From positions 186,001 through 250,000 of the forward strand of contig OX044355.1 in assembly GCA_943846595.1 (NCBI GenBank): a stretch of DNA of 64,000 nucleotides. The letters are read 5' to 3'. Position 1 is the first letter of the stretch; each line of letters starts with the position of its first letter. Below, one piece after another: positions 8,616 to 17,547 of the stretch. This DNA comes from an uncultured Polaribacter sp. GTDB taxonomy: Bacteria > Bacteroidota > Bacteroidia > Flavobacteriales > Flavobacteriaceae. Made by a program: the position numbers and the translations under genes. Under the pieces are notes generated by a model, which was not told where the DNA came from, ran no database searches, and worked only from the letters and a program-made list of their open reading frames with translations.

Positions 8616-9716
8616 ATGAACAACCATGTGACTGTTTTAGAAATTGATGGAAGTGCACTAACGTGCAATCTTCACCATTTCAAAGAGCAACTACATCCAA
8701 CAACTAAAATATTAGCCGTTGTAAAAGCATTTGGTTATGGGAGTGATGGAGTTCAAATTGCAAGATTTCTAGCAGATAAAGTGGACTATTTTGCTGTTGC
8801 CTATGCACATGAAGGAATCGCACTGCGAGAAGCAGGAATAAAAGCACCCATTTTAGTCTTGCATCCTCAAATACCAAACCTCGTCGCAATCATAAACTAC
8901 TGTTTAGAACCCAATCTTTATAATTTTAAAATTTTTAATGCCTTTTTAAAAGTAGCATCGCAAACAGCACTGCAAGCATATCCAATTCATATAAAATTGA
9001 ACACTGGGTTAAATCGATTAGGATTTTCTACGAACGATGTTCCATCTATATTAGCGCAGTTAAAGGAAACAAAGCTATTAAAAGTACAATCGCTATTTTC
9101 TCATTTGGCAGTGAGTGAAGAACTAAAAGAACAAGCTTTTACAAGCCAACAAATAACAAAATTCTCAGAGAGCGCTCAGCAATTTCAGACAGGACTTGGG
9201 TACAAACCGATCTTACATATTTTAAACACCTCTGGAGTTATTAATTATCCAAAAGCACAGTTTGACATGGTACGAATTGGTATTGGACTCTATGGTTTTG
9301 GCAATGATGAAAAAGAAACAAATCAGTTAAAAAATACGCATAATTTAAAATCGATTATTTCTCAAATCCACAGCATTGAACCTAAAGAATCGGTAGGATA
9401 CAATAGAGCTTTTATTGCAAAGAAAAAAACCATAACGGCAACCATTCCTATTGGCCATGCAGATGGAATTTCAAGAAAATTAGGAAACGGTATCGGACAT
9501 GTTCTCATTAATGGGCAAAAAGCAAGCATTATTGGAAATGTTTGTATGGACATGATTATGGTCGATATTACAACAATTGATTGCGCTGAGGGAGATGAAG
9601 TTATTATTTTTAACAGCCAAGACATGATTCAAGAAATGGCAGATGCAACTGCAACCATTCCCTACGAAACATTAACTGCAATCTCTCAACGTGTGCAAAA
9701 AAAATTAAAGTCGTAA
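8616..9716 (+). CDS. alr: Alanine racemase
   Basis: PLP-dependent enzyme converting L- to D-alanine for peptidoglycan. The 366-residue protein starts with the TIM barrel. The PLP lysine is K37 in VVKAFGYGSDG, a Bacteroidetes-like variant of the VKANAYGHG motif. The C-terminal beta domain holds the catalytic tyrosine in ESVGYNRAF and the conserved CMDMIMVDIT. In many Bacteroidetes Alr is fused to a MurF-like domain; here it is a free-standing protein of ordinary length. It starts 2 bases after the tdk stop, indicating one transcript. Confidence 0.93.
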   Translation: MNNHVTVLEIDGSALTCNLHHFKEQLHPTTKILAVVKAFGYGSDGVQIARFLADKVDYFAVAYAHEGIALREAGIKAPILVLHPQIPNLVAIINYCLEPNLYNFKIFNAFLKVASQTALQAYPIHIKLNTGLNRLGFSTNDVPSILAQLKETKLLKVQSLFSHLAVSEELKEQAFTSQQITKFSESAQQFQTGLGYKPILHILNTSGVINYPKAQFDMVRIGIGLYGFGNDEKETNQLKNTHNLKSIISQIHSIEPKESVGYNRAFIAKKKTITATIPIGHADGISRKLGNGIGHVLINGQKASIIGNVCMDMIMVDITTIDCAEGDEVIIFNSQDMIQEMADATATIPYETLTAISQRVQKKLKS

Positions 9717-9720
9717 GAAA

Positions 9721-10605
9721 ATGGAAAAATACTTAGAAATTATCAAAAATTCGTATTCCAGTTACTGGAGTTACCTCAAAAAATCTGTTTTGATGGATTT
9801 AAATTGGGAGAATTATTTCTATGGATTGCTTCTCATTTCTATCGTTGTTTGGGGACTAGAAATGGCTTTCCCTTGGAGAAAAAACCAACCACGCTTTCGA
9901 AAAGGTTTTTGGTTGGATGTTTTTTACATGTTTTTTAATTTCTTTATACTAAATCTTATTGTTTTAATAGCATTGTCAAATTCAGCAGCTGAGGTTTTCA
10001 ATGATCTTTTGGGACTTGTTGGAATGTCCATTTCAAATTTTCAGTTACTAGACATTAACAAACTTCCTTTTGCTGCCAGAATACTCCTCTTTTTTATTGT
10101 AGTCGACTTTACGCAATGGTGGACACACAGATTGTTACATCGATTTGAATTTTTATGGAATTTTCACAAAGTTCACCATTCTGTAAAACAAATGGGATTT
10201 GCCGCACACCTCAGGTATCACTGGATGGAACCCATCATTTATAATTCCTTACGCTACATTCCATTGGCAATTATTGGCGGATTTTCTGCACAAGACGTAG
10301 CATTTGTGCATTTCTTCGCCATTACAATTGGTCACCTAAACCATGCCAATATTAATTTGAATTATGGTTTTTTAAAATACATTTTAAACAATCCAAAAAT
10401 GCATATTTGGCATCATGCAAAAGAATTACCAGAAGACCGAAAATATGGTGTGAATTTTGCTTTGACCTTGAGTATCTGGGACTATTTGTTTAAAACAAAT
10501 TACATTCCATATTCTGGAAAAAATATTGAAATCGGGTTTGAGGATGATGAAAAATTTCCAAAAAGTTTCTTCAAACAAGGCATTTATCCTTTAGGGAAAA
10601 AGTAA
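9721..10605 (+). CDS. Sterol desaturase / fatty acid hydroxylase family protein
   Basis: A 294-residue multi-spanning membrane di-iron enzyme. Hydrophobic helices lie around residues 33-50, 66-88, 118-132 and 172-205. The histidine clusters of the family are all present: H136-RLL-H140, H149-KV-H152-H153, H205/H208 and H228-IW-H231-H232. Such enzymes hydroxylate or desaturate lipids, carotenoids or ether lipids; the substrate cannot be told from sequence. It starts 4 bases after alr. Its stop codon is immediately followed by what looks like the tail of a lost antitoxin gene, so the downstream junction has been rearranged. Confidence 0.88.
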   Translation: MEKYLEIIKNSYSSYWSYLKKSVLMDLNWENYFYGLLLISIVVWGLEMAFPWRKNQPRFRKGFWLDVFYMFFNFFILNLIVLIALSNSAAEVFNDLLGLVGMSISNFQLLDINKLPFAARILLFFIVVDFTQWWTHRLLHRFEFLWNFHKVHHSVKQMGFAAHLRYHWMEPIIYNSLRYIPLAIIGGFSAQDVAFVHFFAITIGHLNHANINLNYGFLKYILNNPKMHIWHHAKELPEDRKYGVNFALTLSIWDYLFKTNYIPYSGKNIEIGFEDDEKFPKSFFKQGIYPLGKK

Positions 10606-10659
10606 CTAACTGAAAACGAAGTTGATGATGCAATTGAATTTTGTAAAAAAGCAGCTTAA
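10606..10659 (+). pseudogene. Remnant 3' end of an antitoxin gene
   Basis: The 17 codons LTENEVDDAIEFCKKAA plus stop follow the desaturase stop directly, without any start codon. Their TAA overlaps the ATG of the toxin pseudogene (TAATG), the usual coupling of antitoxin and toxin. The segment resembles the C-terminus of DUF433-type antitoxins, which precede PIN-like toxins. The rest of the gene is gone. The family assignment is inference from position and composition. Confidence 0.5.
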
Positions 10660-11078
10660 TGACGACTATCTAAATCGATGAAAACTTTGCGCCCCAATTA
10701 GCAAAAAGTTTAAACTTAATTCAAAGTCATCTTAATTTAAAAGAGAAGATCAAGTTTCAAGTAATTTCAATTGGAGAAAGATTTGAAAGAGGTGCTAAGG
10801 ACGAAGATTGGATTCCCATGGCAGGCAATGAAAACGCAGTTGTAATAACTCAAGATTTAAGAATACAAACAACAAGACATCAGAGAGATTTATATAATCA
10901 ATTTGGTCTTGGTGTTTTTTTTATTTCAGCCCCCTCTAAAAAAGGATTTTCATTCTGGGAAATGGTTTTACAACTTATTAAAAGATGGCCTGAGATTAAA
11001 AAGTTAACTTCAACTTCTGAAAGACCTTTTGCTTATAGGTGTAGCTCTAAACAAAATCATTTTAACCTTTTAGACTAA
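10659..11078 (+). pseudogene. PIN-like (DUF5615/VapC-type) toxin with an early stop
   Basis: The frame from ATG 10659 reads MTTI, a TAA stop at 10671-10673, then IDENFAPQLAKSLNL and onward without another stop to 11078 (140 codons in all). The IDENF acidic motif, the later GAKDEDWI segment and VVITQDLRI are hallmarks of PIN-like ribonuclease toxins of DUF5615 type. A single base change from a Tyr codon would explain the stop. No good downstream start precedes the IDENF motif; an internal ATG at 10818 would lack the first catalytic aspartate, so the toxin is very probably inactive. Confidence 0.65.
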
Positions 11079-11120
11079 GTAAGTACTCAAGGTTTAAAAC
11101 CCAGAACTAAAAACTGATTT

Positions 11121-12119
11121 TTATTGCGCATACAGCTCTTTTAGCAATTGAGCTGCAGGTTTATTTTGAGGTGTAAATCGATTATTTTGTTCTCCACCAG
11201 CACGATCATGTGTGTGAAACCATTTCCAGACAAAGCCTCCAGCAAACCAGTCTTCATCCCAAAATTGATTGTAAATCGCTTGCAATGCATTTGTTTGTGC
11301 TTCTAAATTCACTCCCGCTTCGACTCTTTTGGAGTCCCAAGGTTTTTTCCCTGAAAAATCTACGCTTCGATATCCAAACTCTGTAAACAAAACAGGTTTC
11401 TGAACTCGTTTTTGAAGTCTTACTATTTGTTTTTTATGAGGTTCCCAGCCTTGCTCGTAATTGGCAACGGTTGGCGTTTTAATAGTACTCAAAGGAAAAT
11501 AGGCGTCAATTCCTATATAATCCAAAGCATCCCAAAAGGGTACCTGTTGATATTCATCCCAATTGGCCGCATACGTAAGCTTCCCCTTGTAAACCCCTCG
11601 AATTTCTTGAATCAGTTTTCGCCAATATTGCGGTCTTTTTTTTACAAACTCTTCCAATTCTGTTCCAATACAAAGCAGTTCAGCATTTCCCTCTTCGGCG
11701 GCCGCAGCGTAAGTTAGCATAAATGCTCGATAAGAAGCTTCTAATGCGATCCAATTCGCTTCAGAATTCATTTTTATTTTGCCAGTGAATATACCCTTTG
11801 ACACCCAAATTTGAGGTTTTACCATAATGCCAATGTTTTCTTTTTGAAAACTTTTCGCATATTGCAACACACCTTTTTCTGTTTCACCAAACCATTGCCG
11901 ATTGGTATTGTGTATTATTTTAGGGGAAGACACATCTTTTATAAAGCCAAAAGGCATTAACGCTACAAAATTGCTTCGTATGTTTTGCACAGGTTTTATA
12001 TGGGAACTGTTTATGGAATCTCTTGATGCTACAAAACTGACCCCATTCATTTTTTTTATCTGATTTTGACAAGATAGGCAGAGTATCAAGAGTAAAAAAA
12101 AAGAGTAAATTTGTTGCAT
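11121..12119 (-). CDS. GH113-like glycoside hydrolase lipoprotein
   Basis: A TIM-barrel glycosidase, probably family GH113 (beta-mannanase-like), anchored as a lipoprotein. From ATG 12119 (332 aa) the signal peptide ends in LSC with Cys17. The acid/base Glu154 lies in CIGTELEEF, and the nucleophile Glu247 in VLFTEFGYRS. The barrel segments ALDYIGIDAYFPL and GGFVWKWF support the fold. An upstream ATG at 12203 would add 28 non-signal residues, so I reject it. It stands alone, not in a polysaccharide utilisation locus, which suggests a housekeeping rather than a nutritional role. Confidence 0.75.
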   Translation of the reverse strand: MQQIYSFFLLLILCLSCQNQIKKMNGVSFVASRDSINSSHIKPVQNIRSNFVALMPFGFIKDVSSPKIIHNTNRQWFGETEKGVLQYAKSFQKENIGIMVKPQIWVSKGIFTGKIKMNSEANWIALEASYRAFMLTYAAAAEEGNAELLCIGTELEEFVKKRPQYWRKLIQEIRGVYKGKLTYAANWDEYQQVPFWDALDYIGIDAYFPLSTIKTPTVANYEQGWEPHKKQIVRLQKRVQKPVLFTEFGYRSVDFSGKKPWDSKRVEAGVNLEAQTNALQAIYNQFWDEDWFAGGFVWKWFHTHDRAGGEQNNRFTPQNKPAAQLLKELYAQ

Positions 12120-12333
12120 ATATAGATCAAAAATAAACTTTTTATCCAGAGTACCCATGCAGGGCATTGTTAAAAATTTATTCTGAGTATTTTTCAAAAG
12201 CACGGATTGCTTTTTTAAAAAGAACTTTGTCTTATTCTTAGCGCAAGCACCAAAAAGTAATTTTAAAATTGTAATTTCCCTCTTTGATCAGGCTGTTTTT
12301 AAATTTCAACAAAAACATTACAATCATCTACAT

Positions 12334-13680
12334 ATGGACCATTTTGTTATTATTGGAAACGGAATTGCGGGTGTTACTGCTGCAAGACACATTCGAAAAA
12401 ATTCGGATGTGAAAATCACCATTATTTCTGCAGAAAATAAATACTTTTTTTCGAGAACAGCACTCATGTATGTGTACATGGGACATCTTACTTTTAAGCA
12501 TACACAACCTTATGAAGATTGGTTTTGGAAAAAAAACATGATCGAGCTAAAAGAAGGCTTAGTCATTTCAATAAACACGACAAATAAAACACTACAATTT
12601 ACGGACAGCACCTCCATAAATTATGACAAGCTAATTATTGCAACGGGCTCTAAACCCCATAAATTTGGATGGCCTGGTCAAGATTTAAAGGGAGTCATGG
12701 GCCTATATCACAAACAAGATTTAGAGCAATTAGAAAAATATGCCCCCAACAACAAAGTATGTAAAAGGGCAGTCATTGTGGGGGGTGGTTTAATTGGAAT
12801 AGAATTGGCCGAAATGCTTAGAAGTAGAAATATTCCAGTTACTTTTTTAGTGAGAGAACAAAGTTTTTGGAATGGAGTATTGCCCGCTCAAGAATCTGAA
12901 ATGATTAACAAACACATCCTAGAACATCAAATTGATTTGCGCTTAGGCGTTCATTTGAAAGAAATAAAATCAGATAAAAACGGACAGGTTTCCTCAATCA
13001 TAATAGAGGAAACTGGGGAAGAAATCCACTGTAATGTTGTTGGTTTAACAGCAGGTGTAACACCAAACATTGATTTCATTAAAGCATCTTCTATAGATAC
13101 TGGAAGAGGCGTTAAAGTGAATCGATTCCTAGAAACCAACATTGAAAATGTATATGCCATTGGCGATTGTGCAGAACAACATGAAGCTATTGGGCAAAGA
13201 AGAAATATAGAAGCTGTTTGGTATACGGGAAGAATGATGGGAGAAACAGTTGCACAAACAATTTGCGGAAATAAAACAGCATACAAACCAGGCCATTGGT
13301 TTAATTCTGCAAAATTTTTAGACATTGAATACCAGACTTATGGCTGGGTTTTTAGTGAACGAAACAAAACAGAAAACGAGGGTTATTTTCAGTGGAAACA
13401 TCCAAAAGAAGCAAAATGTATTACCATTTCATACGACAAAAAAAACCATCTTTTCCTGGGAATTAACACCTTTGGGATTCGGATGCGTCATAAGGTTTTT
13501 GACAAATGGTTGTCAGAAAAAAAATCAATTGAATTTATTATGGAACATTTGGCAGACGCCAATTTTGATCCTGAATTTTACAAACTGCATGAAACAGCTA
13601 TTGTGGCAAAATTCAACACAGAATTTAACACAAATATTACTTTAAGAAAAAAGAGTTGGAAACGAATATTTAGCAAATAA
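12334..13680 (+). CDS. NAD(P)/FAD-dependent oxidoreductase
   Basis: A 448-residue two-dinucleotide-fold flavoprotein. The FAD site is IIGNGIAGVTAA at the N-terminus, the NAD(P)H site is VIVGGGLIGIELAE (about 150-163), and NVYAIGDCAE is the second FAD contact. It resembles the reductase part of NirB and rubredoxin/ferredoxin reductases. Residues after about 330 form an extra C-terminal domain. The gene lies 3 bases before a membrane 4Fe-4S protein, so it likely passes electrons between NAD(P)H and that partner. The final acceptor or donor is unknown. Confidence 0.82.
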   Translation: MDHFVIIGNGIAGVTAARHIRKNSDVKITIISAENKYFFSRTALMYVYMGHLTFKHTQPYEDWFWKKNMIELKEGLVISINTTNKTLQFTDSTSINYDKLIIATGSKPHKFGWPGQDLKGVMGLYHKQDLEQLEKYAPNNKVCKRAVIVGGGLIGIELAEMLRSRNIPVTFLVREQSFWNGVLPAQESEMINKHILEHQIDLRLGVHLKEIKSDKNGQVSSIIIEETGEEIHCNVVGLTAGVTPNIDFIKASSIDTGRGVKVNRFLETNIENVYAIGDCAEQHEAIGQRRNIEAVWYTGRMMGETVAQTICGNKTAYKPGHWFNSAKFLDIEYQTYGWVFSERNKTENEGYFQWKHPKEAKCITISYDKKNHLFLGINTFGIRMRHKVFDKWLSEKKSIEFIMEHLADANFDPEFYKLHETAIVAKFNTEFNTNITLRKKSWKRIFSK

Positions 13681-13683
13681 AAT

Positions 13684-15288
13684 ATGAAAGCAATTAAAAA
13701 CATCGGATTGATACTCTGTTTTATTGGGTTTGCCATTTTTACAGGAAGCATATTTACAGGAAAAAATAAAGTCTCTCAAAAAACGTTTGATACTTGGGCA
13801 AAACAAAAAGTAAAAAGTGCATTTTTCATTGAAAAGGCACAAAAAGAGATTGTAGCGATCGAATTAAGTGCTTTTGAACTCTCACATCGAATTAGAGAAA
13901 TTGCGAAAGCTTCAAACACATATCATAAAAGTCAAAAAAAAATAGCGTGGCATAAAATCATTCCTTTGAAATGGAATAAAACGTCCAAAGATTTCATATA
14001 TCCACTCGTCAGAGCATCTGCAACAGGATGGCCACAACAACATCCAGGACTGTTTTTCTGGATTACTTTTGGGTTGGCAATTTTTGGGGGTACCATTGCA
14101 TTTGCAGCCGATTATAAAATACTAGGCAAAGCAGGGATTAAAAACAATGGAATTTTCCAACATTCGGCCACAAATAGAGGACCCCTTGGTATTCTTGCCT
14201 TTCTATTCTTTGTAGGCTTTTATGTGGTTTTATATTTCTTTCCAAATTTTTTAATCAATCCCATTGCCGCTGTAAACCCACTAAGTAAAAGTTTAAGTGG
14301 TAACGAATCTAGTCAATGGTTTCTCTATGGATTTATGTATTGTGCAGTCATGAGCGTTTTCGCTATCCGAATGTTCATCAAATACAGACATGATAATTAT
14401 CAAATTTTAAGAACTGCCGTTGTCTTATTTTTCCAAATAGCCTTTGCATTTCTCATTCCAGAGATTTTAGTGGCATTTAACAAACCTTGGTTTGATTTTA
14501 AAAATGCATTTCCACTCAATTATACGTTCTTCTTTGATTGGAATATTGACAATTTATTGGCAAGCGGCAACATGGGGATTTTTATGTTGGTGTGGGGTAT
14601 CCTACTCACTGTAATCATTGTACCTGTTATGGTCTATTTCTATGGGAAAAGATGGTATTGTTCTTGGGTATGTGGTTGTGGTGGATTGGCAGAAACTTTG
14701 GGTGATCCCTACAGGCAACTCTCTAGTAAATCCTTATTATCATGGAAAGTGGAACGTTGGCTAATTCATGGTGTTTTGGGTTTTGCCATCATAATGACCC
14801 TCATCACTTTATACACTTATTTTGCCGAAATCGAAAGTTGGAGAAAAATTGCTTTTGGGATCTCTGTTTACGACGTGCAAAGTTCTTACGGGTTTTTAGT
14901 AGGTGCTATTTTCTCAGGAGTAATCGGAACAGGATTTTATCCCATACTAGGCAATCGAGTTTGGTGTCGTTTTGGATGTCCTTTGGCTGCCTATATGGGT
15001 TTCGTACAACGCTTTAAATCTCGTTTTAGAATTACCACAAATGGAGGACAATGTATCTCATGTGGGAATTGCGCTACCTATTGTGAGCAAGGGATTGATG
15101 TTCGCTCCTATGCTCAAAAAGGAGAAAATATTGTACGTTCTAGTTGTGTCGGCTGTGGTATTTGTGCTGCAGTGTGCCCCAGAGGAGTTTTAAAATTAGA
15201 AAACGGCCCAGAACAAGGAAGAATTAATCCAACAGAGATCTTATTGGGAAATAATGTAGACTTAATGCAGTATATCAATAGAAAATAA
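13684..15288 (+). CDS. Membrane 4Fe-4S protein (NapH/NosR/CcoG-like)
   Basis: A 534-residue integral membrane electron-transfer protein. About eight hydrophobic segments are visible: one at the N-terminus, and the rest between about residues 115 and 430. Two membrane-side cysteine motifs, CSWVCGCGG (near 325) and C428RFGCP, match NapH/NosR/CcoG proteins. Near the C-terminus are two ferredoxin-type clusters, CISCGNCATYC (about 457-467) and CVGCGICAAVCP (about 491-502). No nitrate or nitrous-oxide reductase genes are nearby, so the redox partner differs from NapH/NosR. Tightly linked to the FAD oxidoreductase. Confidence 0.85.
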   Translation: MKAIKNIGLILCFIGFAIFTGSIFTGKNKVSQKTFDTWAKQKVKSAFFIEKAQKEIVAIELSAFELSHRIREIAKASNTYHKSQKKIAWHKIIPLKWNKTSKDFIYPLVRASATGWPQQHPGLFFWITFGLAIFGGTIAFAADYKILGKAGIKNNGIFQHSATNRGPLGILAFLFFVGFYVVLYFFPNFLINPIAAVNPLSKSLSGNESSQWFLYGFMYCAVMSVFAIRMFIKYRHDNYQILRTAVVLFFQIAFAFLIPEILVAFNKPWFDFKNAFPLNYTFFFDWNIDNLLASGNMGIFMLVWGILLTVIIVPVMVYFYGKRWYCSWVCGCGGLAETLGDPYRQLSSKSLLSWKVERWLIHGVLGFAIIMTLITLYTYFAEIESWRKIAFGISVYDVQSSYGFLVGAIFSGVIGTGFYPILGNRVWCRFGCPLAAYMGFVQRFKSRFRITTNGGQCISCGNCATYCEQGIDVRSYAQKGENIVRSSCVGCGICAAVCPRGVLKLENGPEQGRINPTEILLGNNVDLMQYINRK

Positions 15289-15300
15289 ATGAAATCTTAG

Positions 15301-15308
15301 TACTTTTG
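15301..15308 (+). promoter_or_regulatory. -7 box of the glycosyltransferase trio
   Basis: TACTTTTG, 56 bases before the first glycosyltransferase and just after the Fe-S gene. It suggests the trio has its own promoter; no -33 TTG at standard spacing. Confidence 0.45.
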
Positions 15309-15364
15309 CCTCCACAAACTTTTCAAAGAAAGAAAAGTAAAATTCATAAAAAAAAATTTAATGG

Positions 15365-16060
15365 ATGCAGGCAATTGTTAAAGTTATTATTCCAGCATAT
15401 AATGAACAAGACTCGATTGCAAATGTTGTAAATGACATTCCCAAAATTGTTGATGAAATAATTGTGATCAGCAACAACTCAACCGACAATACCCCAATAA
15501 ACGCCAAAAATGCGGGTGCCACCGTTTTGCATGAAAACAAAAAAGGCTATGGGTATGCCTGCCTAAAAGGATTGAATTATATCGAAAATCAAAAAATAAA
15601 ACCAGAAATTGTGGTGTTTTTAGATGGAGATTATTCAGATTATCCAGCACAATTAACAGAATTGATCGCACCAATTATTACTAAAAATATTGACTTTGTT
15701 TTGGGCGCAAGAGTAAAAGAACAGCGGGAGTCCGGTGCAATGACCCCGCAACAAATTTTCGGAAATTGGCTCGCAACTGCTTTAATGAAATTATTTTTTG
15801 GAGCTACCTATACAGATTTAGGGCCTTTTAGAGCTATTAAATACGAAAAGTTAATGGCTTTAAAAATGGAAGACAAAACCTATGGATGGACGGTTGAGAT
15901 GCAATTAAAAGTCTTAAAACAACAATTTACCTACCTCGAAATCCCAGTTAAATACCGAAATAGAATTGGAGTATCCAAAGTTTCAGGAACCATAAAAGGT
16001 GCTATATTTGCAGGGATTAAAATTCTTACCTGGATTTTTAAATACAGTTTAAAAAAATGA
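15365..16060 (+). CDS. Family 2 glycosyltransferase (DPM1-like)
   Basis: A 231-residue GT-A glycosyltransferase resembling dolichol/polyprenol-phosphate mannose or glucose synthases. It has the N-terminal VIIPAYNEQDSI and the VFLDGDYSDYP metal-binding motif (D87-x-D89), then the GPFRAIKYEKL and GWTVEMQLK regions of the family. It lacks C-terminal membrane helices. Likely role: loading a sugar onto a lipid carrier. It overlaps the next gene by ATGA, and a GT-C-type enzyme that would use such a lipid-linked sugar is third in the operon. ATG 15365 is used; the ATG at 15361 hits a stop after six codons. Confidence 0.82.
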   Translation: MQAIVKVIIPAYNEQDSIANVVNDIPKIVDEIIVISNNSTDNTPINAKNAGATVLHENKKGYGYACLKGLNYIENQKIKPEIVVFLDGDYSDYPAQLTELIAPIITKNIDFVLGARVKEQRESGAMTPQQIFGNWLATALMKLFFGATYTDLGPFRAIKYEKLMALKMEDKTYGWTVEMQLKVLKQQFTYLEIPVKYRNRIGVSKVSGTIKGAIFAGIKILTWIFKYSLKK

Positions 16061-17547
16061 TTCTAGAATACATTATTATTGCCATCTACTCTATCTCACT
16101 AGTGCTTATTTTCTTATACGCATTAGCACAATTAAATTTATTGTTTAATTACCTATCGGCACAAAAAAAAGAAGATCGTTCTCCACAATTCAATTTGTCA
16201 AAATCAAAAGAGGTTCCGTTTGTAACCATACAACTTCCCGTTTTTAACGAAATGTATGTAATGGAGCGTTTATTGGAAAACATTGTAAAACTCAAATATC
16301 CAAAAGAAAAATTAGAAATTCAAGTGCTAGATGACTCTACAGACGAATCTGTAAAAACAACTGCCGCTCATATTAAAAAGTTACAAGAACGAGGTGTCGA
16401 TATTCAACATATCTGCAGAACCAACAGACAAGGTTTTAAAGCAGGTGCGTTAAAAGAGGGTTTAGAAACTACAAAAGGAGAAATTATTGCTATTTTTGAT
16501 GCCGATTTTTTACCTGATGAAGACTGGTTGCTAAAAACAGTTCCTTATTTTAAGGATAAAAAAATTGGCGTTGTTCAAACTCGTTGGGGGCATATTAATC
16601 GAAATTATTCTACCCTTACAAAGATCCAGGCATTTGCACTGGACGCACATTTTACCCTAGAACAAGTGGGTAGAAATAGTAAGGGGCATTTCATTAACTT
16701 TAATGGAACAGCCGGCCTCTGGAGAAAAGAATGTATTTATGATGCTGGTAATTGGGAAGGGGATACCCTTACCGAAGATTTGGATCTAAGCTATAGAGCA
16801 CAATTAAAAAAATGGGAGTTTAAATATCTTGAAAACGTAGAAACACCTGCAGAGCTACCGGTTATTATTAGTGCTGCTCGCTCGCAACAATTTCGATGGA
16901 ACAAAGGGGGTGCAGAAAATTTTCAAAAAATGACTAAAAGGGTTTTAAAAGCAAAAGGATTGCCGCTGAAAACTAAAATTCATAGTGTACTGCATTTATT
17001 AAATAGTTCCATGTTTTTAAATGTCTTCATAGTTGCTGTTTTAAGTATCCCAATGTTGTACATCAAAAATGAATATGCGTCCCTAAAGAACTATTTCTAT
17101 ATGATGAGTTTCTTTGTCATCAGCTCATTAATTTTCTTTATCTGTTATTGGCAGATGTATAAGAGAATGTATGGGAATGGACTTTTGAAATTCTTTAATT
17201 TTATCGGTATGTTTTTTACATTTTTCTCAATCGCAATGGGTTTTTCTTTACACAATTCCATTGCAGTTCTGGAAGGTCATTTCGGTAAAAAAAGTGAATT
17301 TGTAAGAACCCCTAAATTCAATATTAAAAACCTAAAAGACGGCTGGAAAAACAACAAATACATCAAGAAAAAACCCTCTATTAATGTCATTGCTGAAGGA
17401 ATTTTGGTATTCTATTTTGCTTTTGGAATGTTCAGTGCATTTATCGTTGGAGATCAAGGTGGAGATTTTGGATTGTTTCCATTTCACTTAATGCTTTTTA
17501 TAGGTTTTGGATATGTCTTTTTTAAATCTATTTTTTCGAGAGCTTAA
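16057..17547 (+). CDS. Cellulose-synthase-like processive glycosyltransferase
   Basis: A 496-residue membrane GT2 enzyme. One N-terminal helix is followed by the catalytic GT-A domain with VLDDSTDES, IFDADFLP, EDLDLSYRA and the QQFRWNKG (QxxRW) signature, then four or more C-terminal helices (from about residue 325). This is the plan of bacterial cellulose-synthase-like A enzymes, such as beta-mannan synthases. It starts inside the stop of the preceding gene, and its own stop overlaps the following start (TAATG), indicating coupled translation. The polymer made is unknown; there is no PilZ domain or BcsB partner nearby. Confidence 0.8.
   Translation: MILEYIIIAIYSISLVLIFLYALAQLNLLFNYLSAQKKEDRSPQFNLSKSKEVPFVTIQLPVFNEMYVMERLLENIVKLKYPKEKLEIQVLDDSTDESVKTTAAHIKKLQERGVDIQHICRTNRQGFKAGALKEGLETTKGEIIAIFDADFLPDEDWLLKTVPYFKDKKIGVVQTRWGHINRNYSTLTKIQAFALDAHFTLEQVGRNSKGHFINFNGTAGLWRKECIYDAGNWEGDTLTEDLDLSYRAQLKKWEFKYLENVETPAELPVIISAARSQQFRWNKGGAENFQKMTKRVLKAKGLPLKTKIHSVLHLLNSSMFLNVFIVAVLSIPMLYIKNEYASLKNYFYMMSFFVISSLIFFICYWQMYKRMYGNGLLKFFNFIGMFFTFFSIAMGFSLHNSIAVLEGHFGKKSEFVRTPKFNIKNLKDGWKNNKYIKKKPSINVIAEGILVFYFAFGMFSAFIVGDQGGDFGLFPFHLMLFIGFGYVFFKSIFSRA

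Noticed and set aside
10818-11078. 86-codon frame as an intact small gene
   Set aside because: It is the 3' part of the PIN-like toxin; the catalytic N-terminal motif lies upstream, behind the stop codon at 10671.
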